Made by a program: the position numbers and the translations under genes. From Agaribacter marinus (GTDB lineage: Bacteria > Pseudomonadota > Gammaproteobacteria > Enterobacterales > Alteromonadaceae), in the NCBI RefSeq assembly GCF_030160655.1, contig NZ_BSOT01000005.1, positions 1,445,546 through 1,509,545 of the forward strand: a stretch of 64,000 nt of DNA. The letters are read 5' to 3'. Below, piece after piece: positions 17,356-26,179 of this stretch. The notes below the pieces were generated by a model, which was not told the DNA's origin, did no database searches, and was given only the letters and a program-made list of their open reading frames with translations. Numbering within the stretch: the first letter of the stretch is position 1; every line of letters starts with the position of its first letter.

Positions 17356-17371
17356 TTCAAATAGCTTGCCA
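17356..17371 (-). promoter_or_regulatory. Sigma-54-type promoter of pspA
   Basis: Minus strand TGGCAAG-CTAT-TTGAA aligns with the sigma-54 consensus TGGCACG-N4-TTGCA with two differences and correct spacing (the -12 GC is GA). It lies 74-89 bases before the pspA ATG and faces away from pspF, the sigma-54 activator encoded next door. Confidence 0.7.
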
Positions 17372-17504
17372 ACTCCAAAGCTGTATATAACCCACTGTTT
17401 TATATAAACTTTTGTAAAAATAAAAAATTCCTACCTAGTTTTTTGCTTTTAAAGTAGACTATATTTTAGTGAAATTGACCAACAATTAAGGAAAAAGTGT
17501 GGGG

Positions 17505-18656
17505 ATGTTCTCTAAGACTGATAATTTAATCGGTCAAGCCAACAGCTTTTTAGAAATACTTGAGCAAATTTCTCAATTAGCGCCATTGAATAAACCTGTA
17601 CTCGTCATTGGTGAACGAGGCACGGGTAAAGAGCTAATCGCCGCGCGCTTGCATTACCTGTCTAAGCGTTGGGAGCAGAATTACGTAAAACTAAACTGTG
17701 CAGCATTAAATGACAATTTACTTGAAAGTGAATTGTTTGGCTATGAGGCTGGCGCTTTTACTGGTGCAGGCAAACGTAAAGAAGGTCGATTTGAATATGC
17801 ACATGATGGCACACTTTTTTTAGACGAGCTCGCGAATACTTCCGCATTAATTCAAGAAAAATTGCTCAGAGTAATTGAATATGGCGAGTTTGAACGTGTT
17901 GGTGGCACGCGCACGGTAAAAGTTGATGTGCGTTTAATTGCTGCAACAAACGAAGACTTACCCAGCCTAGCTGAACAAGGTGACTTTAGAGCCGATCTAC
18001 TTGATAGGTTAGCATTTGATGTTGTCACCATTCCGCCGTTACGAGAACGTCAGGAAGATATAATGACCCTAGCTGAGCACTTTGCGATTAACATGACTAG
18101 AGAGTTGTCTAACGAATACTTTAGCGGCTTTAGCCAAAAAGCAAAACAAACACTCCTTGATTACCATTGGCCCGGCAACATACGTGAATTAAAAAATGTC
18201 GTTGAGCGCGCCGTTTACAGAAGCTCTCCAAATATCCCCGTACACGACATAGTGCTCGACCCTTTTGAATCCAAGTTTCGGCCCAAACAACGTATTCGGA
18301 AATCAGATACAGCGCCCCAGCAAATTATTCGACGTGAAGACTATGGAGAAAATGACGCGGCGGTGAACTCGAACAACATGGCGAATAACACCTTAATTGG
18401 CGGCGAAAACACTACATCCTCGCATGAGAATGAAACAACGGCACTTGCGCAACTAAATACGGTCGATGCAATTACATTCCCTGTTGATTTAAAACAAGCG
18501 TCACAAACATTTGAGATTGATATGATTAAACAAGCATTGGCTGATTCTCAATTTAATCAGAAAAAAACTGCAGAAAAACTTTCTTTGACGTATCATCAAC
18601 TTAGAGGCTATCTAAAGAAATATAATTTGCTTGAAAACGGCGAAAGTTCAACTTAA
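17505..18656 (+). CDS. pspF: Phage shock operon activator PspF
   Basis: PspF is a sigma-54-dependent activator without a receiver domain. The AAA+ domain starts almost at the N-terminus, as expected for PspF: Walker A 'GERGTGKE', the intact sigma-54 contact loop 'GAFTGA', Walker B 'LFLDELA', arginine finger region 'FRADLLDRLAFDVV'. The C-terminal Fis-type helix-turn-helix is 'NQKKTAEKLSLTYHQLRGYL'. A low-complexity linker (about 260-330, Asn/Thr-rich) makes it longer (about 383 residues) than E. coli PspF. It is divergent from pspA and followed directly by sapA. The ATG at 17505 is preferred to GTG at 17499. Confidence 0.93.
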   Translation: MFSKTDNLIGQANSFLEILEQISQLAPLNKPVLVIGERGTGKELIAARLHYLSKRWEQNYVKLNCAALNDNLLESELFGYEAGAFTGAGKRKEGRFEYAHDGTLFLDELANTSALIQEKLLRVIEYGEFERVGGTRTVKVDVRLIAATNEDLPSLAEQGDFRADLLDRLAFDVVTIPPLRERQEDIMTLAEHFAINMTRELSNEYFSGFSQKAKQTLLDYHWPGNIRELKNVVERAVYRSSPNIPVHDIVLDPFESKFRPKQRIRKSDTAPQQIIRREDYGENDAAVNSNNMANNTLIGGENTTSSHENETTALAQLNTVDAITFPVDLKQASQTFEIDMIKQALADSQFNQKKTAEKLSLTYHQLRGYLKKYNLLENGESST

Positions 18657-18672
18657 CTATTGGCAATCTGTT

Positions 18673-20301
18673 GTGAATAAACCTTGGCTACTTTGCATAT
18701 TTATCTCTTGCGGCATGTTATCTGCCTGTGAGAAGCAAATGGTTTATGACAGTATCGATGCATTAACTTACTGCTCAGAAAGTAATCCAGGTAGCTTCAA
18801 CCCTCAACTAGACACCTCAAGCACAACAGCGGATGCAACAGCCCACCAAGTATATGATCGCCTACTTGAATTTAACCCTGAGAATGGACGAATCATTCCT
18901 GGACTGGCAAGCAGTTGGTTGGTGAGTGCGGATGGTTTAACCTATACGTTTCAATTACGTCGTGGTGTAAAATTTCATACCACGCACTACTTTACGCCTA
19001 ATCGAAACTTTAATGCAGACGACGTTATTTTTAGCATCGATAGGTGGCGGAGCGACAAACATCCATACCACGAGATTGGTGGTGGCGTATATCCATACTT
19101 CGATAGCTTGGGTTTATATCAGAAAATAAAACACGTAAAACGCATTAACGGCTACAGGGTAGAAATCGCGTTGTTTGCGCCTGATAGTTCTTTTTTGGCC
19201 AATCTTGCGACGGACTTTGCGGTTATTCTGTCAGCCGAATACGCAAACTTATTAATGAAAGATGGGCGTCCAAGTTGGTTAGACAAATTCCCGATTGGCA
19301 CTGGGCCATACAAGTTTGTCAATTATCGCCAAAACCAATTCATTCGTTTCATTCAAAATGAAGAACACTTTTTACCTCCGTCGGGACCTAAACAAATAGT
19401 ATTTGATATCACCTTACGTAGTTCACTGCGCATGGCAAAATTAATCACTGGTGAATGTGACGCCATTGCTTTTCCATCGCAAAGTGATTTATCGGTCATT
19501 GAAGAGAGAAGTGATTTGAAACTGCTAGAGAAGCCCGGCCTAAATGTGGGTTATTGGGGCTTTAACACTAGTAAACCTCCTTTTGACAATCCCAATGTAC
19601 GCCAAGCATTAGCATTAGCAGTAGATAAAACATCGCTAATTGATGCCGTGTATCTTGGTCAAGCAGTGAGAGCAAAAGGTTTAGTACCGTCAGCCTCTTG
19701 GGCCTACGAATCAAGTGGAAGAGAATTGGGCTACAACCCGGTAAGAGCGAAAGAATTACTGGAACAGGCGGGTGTACCAAATAACTTTTCAATGGATATT
19801 TGGGCAATGCCAGTGCAGCGGGCATACAACCCAAATGCGATGAAGATGGCGCAACTTATTAAACGATATTTAGCAGACATTGGTATAGAAGCCAACATCG
19901 TTACCCAAGATTGGAACATATTTAGACAAAGCTTACGCAGTGGTATTCACGATACAGTGCTCATTGGTTGGAACGCAGACAATGGTGATCCTGACAACTT
20001 TTACCGCCCCTTATTAAGTTGCGAAGCTATCCCCTCCGGGACAAATCGAACCATGTGGTGTAACCCAGAGTATGATGCGCTAGTTGATCAAGCATTACTC
20101 ACTGACGTTGTAGAAACTAGGCGGCAAATCTACCATCAAGCAAACAGCCTAATTTTTAATGAAACCCCCTTAATGCCTATAGCTCACGCCTTTCAATATC
20201 AAGCGACGCGAGCAGAAATATCTGGACTACGCATTAACCCTTACGGCGGTATACGCTTTGAAAATGTGTCTCGTACCGCGAAGGAAAACTTGAATGATTA
20301 G
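18673..20301 (+). CDS. sapA: Peptide ABC transporter substrate-binding lipoprotein (SapA-like)
   Basis: This is a family-5 (oligopeptide/dipeptide) solute-binding protein of about 542 residues. The N-terminus is a lipoprotein signal with lipobox LSAC ('CGMLSACEKQ'). The body shows 'VYDRLLEFNPENGRIIPG', 'LTYTFQLRRGVKFHTT' and 'GTGPYKFVNY'. The likely start is GTG at 18673, 17 bases after the pspF stop; an upstream TTG would put the signal peptide too far inside. It heads sapABCDF, which follows pspF as in enterobacteria. SapA is associated with uptake of antimicrobial peptides and with peptide resistance; the substrate here is inferred. Confidence 0.9.
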   Translation: MNKPWLLCIFISCGMLSACEKQMVYDSIDALTYCSESNPGSFNPQLDTSSTTADATAHQVYDRLLEFNPENGRIIPGLASSWLVSADGLTYTFQLRRGVKFHTTHYFTPNRNFNADDVIFSIDRWRSDKHPYHEIGGGVYPYFDSLGLYQKIKHVKRINGYRVEIALFAPDSSFLANLATDFAVILSAEYANLLMKDGRPSWLDKFPIGTGPYKFVNYRQNQFIRFIQNEEHFLPPSGPKQIVFDITLRSSLRMAKLITGECDAIAFPSQSDLSVIEERSDLKLLEKPGLNVGYWGFNTSKPPFDNPNVRQALALAVDKTSLIDAVYLGQAVRAKGLVPSASWAYESSGRELGYNPVRAKELLEQAGVPNNFSMDIWAMPVQRAYNPNAMKMAQLIKRYLADIGIEANIVTQDWNIFRQSLRSGIHDTVLIGWNADNGDPDNFYRPLLSCEAIPSGTNRTMWCNPEYDALVDQALLTDVVETRRQIYHQANSLIFNETPLMPIAHAFQYQATRAEISGLRINPYGGIRFENVSRTAKENLND

Positions 20302-21325
20302 GTTATGTATTCGCTATCTAAACCTAATTGTACTCACGATACTCGCCCTCATCGGCTTATCATTTTTATTGCCGTTTTTATTTCCCGGCGATTTACTCAC
20401 CAACATATCAGGCATTACACCAGATTCCAATCAGCAGCGAGAGGCACTAGAGCGGGCCTTTAAGTTAGATAAGTCGTTGTTTTCACAGTTCATACACTAT
20501 TTGGAAAATTTATTTGCTGGCAATTGGGGGGTAAGTAATCGCACCCAACTCGACCTTTTTGATGAAATCGCCCTTACCTTTCCCGCAACAATTGAGCTTG
20601 TTGTATATGCATCGGTAGTTTCAGTCACCATCGGTATTCCGCTGGGCTTCATCTCAGGGCTCAAACATCACAACCCATTTGATTTTTCTGTCGTCACATT
20701 CTCAATCGTCGCATATTCCTTTCCCGTATTTTGGCTTGCCCTTATCTTTATTACAGTATTTAGTTTGCAATTAGAATGGCTGCCAACATCTGGACGAATT
20801 GACTTGCTCTTCGAAGTACCTTCCGTAACCGGTTTTATATTGGTTGATATTTGGCTATCAGACATTCCGAACAAAGGATATGCCTTTAAGGACGCATTGC
20901 AGCACCTTATATTGCCAACAATATCAGTTGCCATCGTTACCACGGCGCTTTTTGTAAGGTTTGTGCGTAGAAGTATTATGGATGTTATGGAAAAGGAATA
21001 CATTATTGCCGCGAAGAGCCGAGGCTTTACTCAGCGACAAATATTTTTTAAGCACGGCCTTAAGAATGCCATTATTCCAATATTACCAATATTAGCACTT
21101 CAGGTCTCAACATTGATAACAAACGTTATGATAGTCGAAACTATCTTTTCATGGCCCGGCATTGGTAAATGGCTAATTGAAGCAATTTACCAAAGAGATT
21201 ACCCTGCGATTAGAATGGGTATGTTAATTGTGTCTTTGTTTGTAATGATATTGACAATTTCTACAGAATTTCTAACGCGGGCGATTGATCCTGCTCGCGA
21301 GCGAGGTGTTAATGCAACGCTTTAA
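20294..21325 (+). CDS. sapB: Peptide ABC transporter permease SapB
   Basis: This inner-membrane permease of the DppB/OppB type has 343 residues. It has about six membrane segments and the permease EAA-like loop near the C-terminus ('AAKSRGFTQRQIFFKHGLKN'). The first membrane segment is 'LNLIVLTILALIGLSFLL'. It overlaps sapA by 8 bases and sapC by 14 bases, so it is translated in a coupled operon. Confidence 0.93.
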   Translation: MIRLCIRYLNLIVLTILALIGLSFLLPFLFPGDLLTNISGITPDSNQQREALERAFKLDKSLFSQFIHYLENLFAGNWGVSNRTQLDLFDEIALTFPATIELVVYASVVSVTIGIPLGFISGLKHHNPFDFSVVTFSIVAYSFPVFWLALIFITVFSLQLEWLPTSGRIDLLFEVPSVTGFILVDIWLSDIPNKGYAFKDALQHLILPTISVAIVTTALFVRFVRRSIMDVMEKEYIIAAKSRGFTQRQIFFKHGLKNAIIPILPILALQVSTLITNVMIVETIFSWPGIGKWLIEAIYQRDYPAIRMGMLIVSLFVMILTISTEFLTRAIDPARERGVNATL

Positions 21326-22205
21326 CCTATATCAGGAAGAGTACTACCCTTCTCCTTTGATGCATGTATGGCTAGAATTCAAACGCAGCCACATAGCACT
21401 CGTTGGTTTTATTCTTTTACTGATTTTTTGTGGTATCGCACTGCTTGCGCCGTTAATTTCTCCTTTCGATCCCAATCTACAAAATACCAATGCCATACTA
21501 TTACCTCCTTCTTGGGAGCCCAACGGTACCATTAACCATTTATTTGGCACGGATAGTTTAGGTAGAGATGTATTTTCTCGTTTGCTATTTGCCTGTCGCA
21601 CGACCTTTGGTAGCAGTATCATTATTGTCTTTGTTTCTGTCATCATTGGGGTTGGTTTAGGAGCGCTTGCCGGCGTATTGAGTGGCGTGCGTTCCAGTAT
21701 CGTCAATCATTTGCTTGATTCGATAATGTCCATTCCCACTTTGCTTATCGCCATCGTGATCGTGGCCATATTGGGTACCGGATTGTTTAACAGTATGATG
21801 GCAATAACCTTAGCGCTTATTCCTCAATTTGTGCATCAAACTCGCACTTTCGTAAAAAAACAACTCCAAAAAGATTATGTTTTGTTAGATAAACTAGATG
21901 GCGCTGGGCCTACCCGAATATTCTTTCGCTCTATTTTACCCGGCATGGTAGAACTCATTGTTATTCAGGCGACATTAGCGCTGTCTATCGCAATCATTGA
22001 TGTATCTGCTTTAGGCTTTTTAAGCTTAGGGGCACAAGATCCCAATATTGAGTTAGGGGTTGTATTGTCTCAAAGCTTAGACGTAGCCTATGTTGCCCCT
22101 TGGCTAGTTTTCATACCTGGACTGTGTATATTCCTCATGGTCCTCAGCGTGAATATTGTAGGCGAAGGTTTTCGCTCCGCCTTACGAAATAGGCTATCGC
22201 GCTAA
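21312..22205 (+). CDS. sapC: Peptide ABC transporter permease SapC
   Basis: This is the second permease subunit (about 297 residues), of DppC/OppC type. An N-terminal membrane segment is 'HIALVGFILLLIFCGIALL', followed by a periplasmic loop with 'HLFGTDSLGRDVFSRLL'. That segment is the family hallmark. The EAA loop is 'LLDKLDGAGPTRIFFRSILP'. The chosen ATG at 21312 lies inside the sapB end; an in-frame TTG at 21285 is less likely. Its stop overlaps the sapD start. Confidence 0.92.
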   Translation: MQRFNLYQEEYYPSPLMHVWLEFKRSHIALVGFILLLIFCGIALLAPLISPFDPNLQNTNAILLPPSWEPNGTINHLFGTDSLGRDVFSRLLFACRTTFGSSIIIVFVSVIIGVGLGALAGVLSGVRSSIVNHLLDSIMSIPTLLIAIVIVAILGTGLFNSMMAITLALIPQFVHQTRTFVKKQLQKDYVLLDKLDGAGPTRIFFRSILPGMVELIVIQATLALSIAIIDVSALGFLSLGAQDPNIELGVVLSQSLDVAYVAPWLVFIPGLCIFLMVLSVNIVGEGFRSALRNRLSR

Positions 22206-23233
22206 TGGCATTATTAGAGATCAAAAACCTGACCCTATTTATCGATGCAGGTGACGAAACTGTAAAAGCGCTGGAAAAAGTTAACCTTACATTGAATGAA
22301 GGTGAAATTCGTGCCTTGGTGGGCGAATCTGGCTCAGGGAAAACACTTATCGTTAGAGCAATATTGGGGGCGATACCCGACAACTGGTCGATAAAAGCTG
22401 ACCGTATTACATATCAAGGTAAAAGCTTATTAGATATGTCGGGAGAGCAGCGCAGACAAATCATGCGACGAGAAATTGCCGTTGTGTTTCAAGAGCCAGC
22501 GTCGGCACTAGACCCCTCAGTCAAAATTAAAGAGCAAATAAAAGAAAGCATTCCTGATGAGTTTATCACTAAGGCGTGGCCATGGAAGCAAAATAAACAA
22601 CGTGAAGAACTAACCGTTAATTTACTTCATCGTGTGGGTATAAAAAACCATAAACGCTATATGGAATGTTACCCGCACGAAATACCTACGGATATTAGCC
22701 AAAAAATCATGATTGCAATGGCCTTGGCCTCAGAGCCTAAAATATTGATTGCAGATGACTCAACTCGGGGAATGGAAAGTGCTACTAAAACCCAAATATT
22801 GCGGCTATTGCTAAAATTTAACGAAACCAAAAAGTTGGCAATTTTGTTTGTAAGCCATGATTTATTGGCCATTACCAGTATGGCACACTCCATGACTGTA
22901 CTGTATTGCGGTCAAACAGTGGAATCTGGGAAAGTAAAATCGCTATTAAAGAGGCCATTGCACCCTTATACAAAAGCACTCTTAGACAGTGCCCCCAGTT
23001 TTCAGGTATCTCTACCGCCAAAATCTAAACTTGTGACCTTAGAAGGCACAATACCGACCTTACAGCACTTACCTACCGGTTGCAGACTAGGGCCTCGCTG
23101 TCCTAATGCCAGAAAAGAATGTGTAATGGTGCCAGTACCGCGAAACATTCAAGACCATTTGTATAGCTGCCACTTTCCATTACATTTACCTAAAAATACA
23201 AAACACAAAGTGTATAAAGAGGTTAAGTTGTGA
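22205..23233 (+). CDS. sapD: Peptide ABC transporter ATP-binding protein SapD, degenerate motifs
   Basis: This 342-residue nucleotide-binding subunit aligns with SapD over its length, including the C-terminal 'GCRLGPRCPNARKEC' oligopeptide-transporter tail. Walker A is intact (GESGSGKT). Two catalytic motifs are altered. The ABC signature LSGGQ is replaced by IPTDI ('YPHEIPTDISQKIMIA'). Walker B reads 'ILIADDSTRGME', with aspartate in place of the catalytic glutamate and Ser in place of Pro. Enterobacterial SapD already has a weak signature, and this one is weaker. SapF, encoded next, keeps the canonical motifs, so the pair probably forms one active and one degenerate site. Confidence 0.92.
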   Translation: MALLEIKNLTLFIDAGDETVKALEKVNLTLNEGEIRALVGESGSGKTLIVRAILGAIPDNWSIKADRITYQGKSLLDMSGEQRRQIMRREIAVVFQEPASALDPSVKIKEQIKESIPDEFITKAWPWKQNKQREELTVNLLHRVGIKNHKRYMECYPHEIPTDISQKIMIAMALASEPKILIADDSTRGMESATKTQILRLLLKFNETKKLAILFVSHDLLAITSMAHSMTVLYCGQTVESGKVKSLLKRPLHPYTKALLDSAPSFQVSLPPKSKLVTLEGTIPTLQHLPTGCRLGPRCPNARKECVMVPVPRNIQDHLYSCHFPLHLPKNTKHKVYKEVKL

Positions 23234-24018
23234 GCGCTATTCTCGATGTTAAAAACATTGAATATACGTATATTCAAAAAGGCAAATTGTTTGCCAAAGA
23301 CCAGACCTTTCATCTAGGCCCAGTTAGCTTTTCGATGCAAGCGGGTGAAACCATTGCGATTGTAGGGAACAATGGCTCGGGCAAATCGCTATTAGCTAAA
23401 GCGCTTGCAGGCGCTTTAAACATAGAAAAAGGCGAGATCTTAATTGCCAACAAAGAAGACGGGCGAGAACGGCATAACACGATTCGCATGATATTGCAGC
23501 ATAGCGCCGATGCCTTTAACCCAGCCCTATCCATCGGCAGTATTTTGTCACAAACGCTTAGGCTCAATACGGATTTAAACGAAAATCAGCGACGTGAAAA
23601 AATAGAAGAAACCCTCGTTAATGTGGGTTTATTGCGAGAACATTTCCATTTTTATCGGCATATGCTGTCCGACGGACAACAGCAGCGCGTTGCATTAGCC
23701 AGAGCCCTCATTCTTGACCCAGAAATTATTGTCGCTGACGAGCCCTTTGCAGCACTTGACCCATCGGTAAGGTCGCAGACAGTAAACTTAATACTTAAGC
23801 TCCAAGATGAACTCGGCTTAGGTTTTGTGTTTATATCCCACAATATTGGCATTGTCAGACACATAAGTGACCGCGTGTTGGTAATGGATAAGGGCGTAAT
23901 AATTGAACAAGGTAAAACACATGATGTGTTTACACATCCGAGAACGATACTGACACAAAAGTTAGTGCAAGCTCATACGAACCTCGTAGAAAAGCACTTT
24001 GTGCAAAAATATGCTTGA
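23230..24018 (+). CDS. sapF: Peptide ABC transporter ATP-binding protein SapF
   Basis: This is the second ATPase subunit (262 residues). It has Walker A 'GNNGSGKS', signature 'MLSDGQQQRVALARAL' and Walker B 'IIVADEPFAALD', all competent. The start is GTG at 23230, overlapping the sapD stop as GTGA. It is the last gene of the operon and is followed by a terminator. Confidence 0.93.
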   Translation: MSAILDVKNIEYTYIQKGKLFAKDQTFHLGPVSFSMQAGETIAIVGNNGSGKSLLAKALAGALNIEKGEILIANKEDGRERHNTIRMILQHSADAFNPALSIGSILSQTLRLNTDLNENQRREKIEETLVNVGLLREHFHFYRHMLSDGQQQRVALARALILDPEIIVADEPFAALDPSVRSQTVNLILKLQDELGLGFVFISHNIGIVRHISDRVLVMDKGVIIEQGKTHDVFTHPRTILTQKLVQAHTNLVEKHFVQKYA

Positions 24019-24043
24019 CGTGTTTGTAGTTTGTTTAACGTAA

Positions 24044-24067
24044 AAAAGCCAGCTTATGCTGGCTTTT
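24044..24067. terminator. Bidirectional terminator between sapF and the DUF4402 gene
   Basis: A 10-bp perfect stem (AAAAGCCAGC) with loop TTAT has T/A runs on both sides, located between convergent genes. Confidence 0.85.
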
Positions 24068-24109
24068 GAATGACGTCGTTACAAACGCATTTAAACGTTT
24101 AAATGCGGA

Positions 24110-24721
24110 TTAGTAGGCTACTTGAAGGGTAAAAGTTCCAGTATAAGCACCATCGATATAGTTTGTACGAGTTGCAGCGTTATCATCTGTAGATAAACTA
24201 GCCCCCATAGTGAAATTGATTTCACCATTTATATCTGTTGTTACCGCCGTGCCATCAGCAACAGCACCAGTTTCCCTAAATGTAAACGTCCCAACTCCAA
24301 AAACAGCTGTCGTTGGTGAGCCGCTGCCGTTGACTAGGTCAAATGCTGCAGGAGCCGTAATATTGATTGCAGTGAAAGGTGCAGCATTTGTAATCGCGAA
24401 TTCACCTGCCGCGCCTGTGGCCAACACAGTGATTGACGACGTAGTCGTAGCACCACCTGCGGTGGTAATTGTACCGTGAGCACCTTGTGTATCTAACGGT
24501 AATGTAGATACGTGAACTGAACCCGCGTCATCTGTAGCGTCTGAGTCCACAGTGGCCCTTACAGTACCAAAGTCAATGCCAGACACTTGAGCGATATCAA
24601 AGGTGTTTTGAACAGTTACAGTAGCATCACCTGGTGCGGTTTCTTGCGCCATCACTGACACTGAACCTAGTAACATAGAAGTCGCAAAAAGTGATACATA
24701 CAATTGATTGCGTTTGAACAT
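24110..24721 (-). CDS. DUF4402 surface protein, likely major fibre subunit
   Basis: This 203-residue secreted protein has a signal peptide (1-25, SVMAQ), then a beta-rich DUF4402 domain: 'DIAQVSGIDFGTVRATV' at the start and a C-terminal strand 'GAYTGTFTLQVAY'. It is very rich in Ala, Thr, Gly and Val and almost free of Lys and Cys. The final aromatic-ending strand suits a donor-strand or pilin-like subunit. It follows the other cluster genes on the same strand after a 147-base leader, which fits a separately expressed major subunit. A fibre role is inferred from its chaperone and usher neighbours. Confidence 0.75.
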   Translation of the reverse strand: MFKRNQLYVSLFATSMLLGSVSVMAQETAPGDATVTVQNTFDIAQVSGIDFGTVRATVDSDATDDAGSVHVSTLPLDTQGAHGTITTAGGATTTSSITVLATGAAGEFAITNAAPFTAINITAPAAFDLVNGSGSPTTAVFGVGTFTFRETGAVADGTAVTTDINGEINFTMGASLSTDDNAATRTNYIDGAYTGTFTLQVAY

Positions 24722-24792
24722 GGATATTCTCCGTTTGCTTTAAATTAAATCAATGACACAGTACGCAAGAATACTCGCGACAACTCTGCCCA

Positions 24793-24825
24793 GTCTCTCT
24801 CGAGACCCGATAGGTTTTCTACCTA
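24793..24825 (-). promoter_or_regulatory. Two hairpins in the leader of the DUF4402 gene
   Basis: In the minus-strand leader, hairpin TAGGT-N5-ACCTA (24811-24825) is followed by GTCTC-GAGA-GAGAC with a GNRA-type tetraloop (24793-24806). The elements lie about 75-105 bases before the start codon. They may be a structured 5' leader; no known riboswitch class was recognised. Confidence 0.35.
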
Positions 24826-24868
24826 CAAACAGTTTATCGACGCTACAATTGAAAACTTAATGTTTTTT

Positions 24869-25681
24869 TTAATTTATTTTTGTCAAGTTGTTGTTTAAAA
24901 ACTCTTCAAAGAAAATATCTCCGAAGTGTTCTTTTTCGCCATGATAGACTACGTTCAATGGTTGAGATAAATCTAAAGCATCTTTGTTGGGAATTCTCAC
25001 CTTTAAAAATGCTTGATCTAATTCCTGATATACGTGTACGTTATTTAGTATACCAACTTGGGTTTGTTTCTCTCGTACTCCATTATAAATTTCTATTCTT
25101 CCAAAACTAGATATGTCGCCACTTCTCTTCAGCGTTAATGCAAGATCAACTCCATTGTCGTGACGGGATACAAAGCCATAGTTGGCTAGTGATATGCTGA
25201 CGTTTCCTTTTCGAGGATGAAAAAGGACAGGGATACTGTAATTTATCATCACTTGCGCTCTGAGCCTTATTCCATCGCCAGAATTTTCGCCATCATCTCC
25301 AATGGGTAACGCTGAAAAAACCAAATGCGAACGATACTCGGACGCTGACATATTTGACTTTTTCCTTAGTTGTAACTTTATTGTTTGTCTTTCCCCGGGC
25401 GCAAGTCTTACTTGCCGAGGCGAGAATCGCATGAAAGGGCTCAATGCGTTGACTTCATTAGATTCATCTACAATTTCTTCATATCCACCTTGAGCTAGCG
25501 CTTTTTTCTCTGTCCATGAAATTCTGTATGTACGCGGTTGATTTCCATTATTAACTAATAACACTTCTTTTACTCTGTCGTTGCTATCAAAATTAATTCT
25601 AGTAGGTGCGATCAATAAGCTTGCATTTGCATTGATAGAGGTAAATACACAACTAACACACAAAATAATATACCACTTCAT
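24869..25681 (-). CDS. PapD-like periplasmic fimbrial chaperone
   Basis: This 270-residue protein has a signal peptide (1-20, NANAS). The immunoglobulin-like chaperone fold is recognisable by 'LLIAPTRINFDSNDRVKEV' and 'FMRFSPRQVRLAPGERQTIK', followed by 'EYRSHLVFSALP'. Conserved features around 'NNGNQPRTYRISW' fit the G1/A1 strands. It would bind subunits in the periplasm and deliver them to the usher-like protein encoded nearby. The family is divergent from classical PapD. It ends 147 bases before the major DUF4402 gene and starts 16 bases after the smaller DUF4402 gene. Confidence 0.8.
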   Translation of the reverse strand: MKWYIILCVSCVFTSINANASLLIAPTRINFDSNDRVKEVLLVNNGNQPRTYRISWTEKKALAQGGYEEIVDESNEVNALSPFMRFSPRQVRLAPGERQTIKLQLRKKSNMSASEYRSHLVFSALPIGDDGENSGDGIRLRAQVMINYSIPVLFHPRKGNVSISLANYGFVSRHDNGVDLALTLKRSGDISSFGRIEIYNGVREKQTQVGILNNVHVYQELDQAFLKVRIPNKDALDLSQPLNVVYHGEKEHFGDIFFEEFLNNNLTKIN

Positions 25682-25697
25682 TTTTTTTCCTTATCAT

Positions 25698-26174
25698 TTA
25701 AAAATTTACAGTAATTGAAAAACGACTACTATAATCGGTGTCCCCAAAAATGAGATTGCCAGAGCCAGAAGTTTGGATTGTCCCACCTACGATGATGTCA
25801 GCTTCTCCGAGACTATCCACCCGTATACTGGGGACTATGTTTATTGAAATTAGTGTAAACTGCTCAGGTGAAAACTGCGTTGATTGCGTCTGAGGTTGAA
25901 TAATCGCAGAAGATAAAAACAGCCTAACGTTGGCAGGGTATCCAGATATTCTATATACCCCATGCAACGGAGGATCAATCACTAAAAATTCGTCGTCGAC
26001 AGCTATGTTGCCATTCTGATCAATCAATATCTGATGCTGCGCTGAATTATCAGTCACAGAGATTGTACCAAACGAAATTTCTCTAGTTTGTTCGATTGTT
26101 TGGGAATAAGCTGGAAAAATATAAGCAGCAGTGAAGTATATTCCTATTATATTGGCTGGCGTTAAAATTCGCAT
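25698..26174 (-). CDS. Small DUF4402-like protein, likely minor subunit
   Basis: This 158-residue secreted protein has a signal peptide (1-24, PAYSQ). It shares the DUF4402 pattern with the downstream protein: early 'REISFGTISVTDNSAQ', a middle 'GVYRISGYPANVRLFLSS' and C-terminal 'SSRFSITVNF'. Sequence identity to the other DUF4402 protein is low. It is placed between the SPOR lipoprotein and the chaperone, where minor or tip subunits usually are; that role is inferred. Confidence 0.65.
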   Translation of the reverse strand: MRILTPANIIGIYFTAAYIFPAYSQTIEQTREISFGTISVTDNSAQHQILIDQNGNIAVDDEFLVIDPPLHGVYRISGYPANVRLFLSSAIIQPQTQSTQFSPEQFTLISINIVPSIRVDSLGEADIIVGGTIQTSGSGNLIFGDTDYSSRFSITVNF

Positions 26175-26179
26175 AACAA

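Noticed and set aside
24722-24840. Cyclic-di-GMP (GEMM) riboswitch before the DUF4402 gene
   Set aside because: The conserved GEMM blocks such as GGGCAAACC and GCAAAGCC are absent; only simple hairpins are present.
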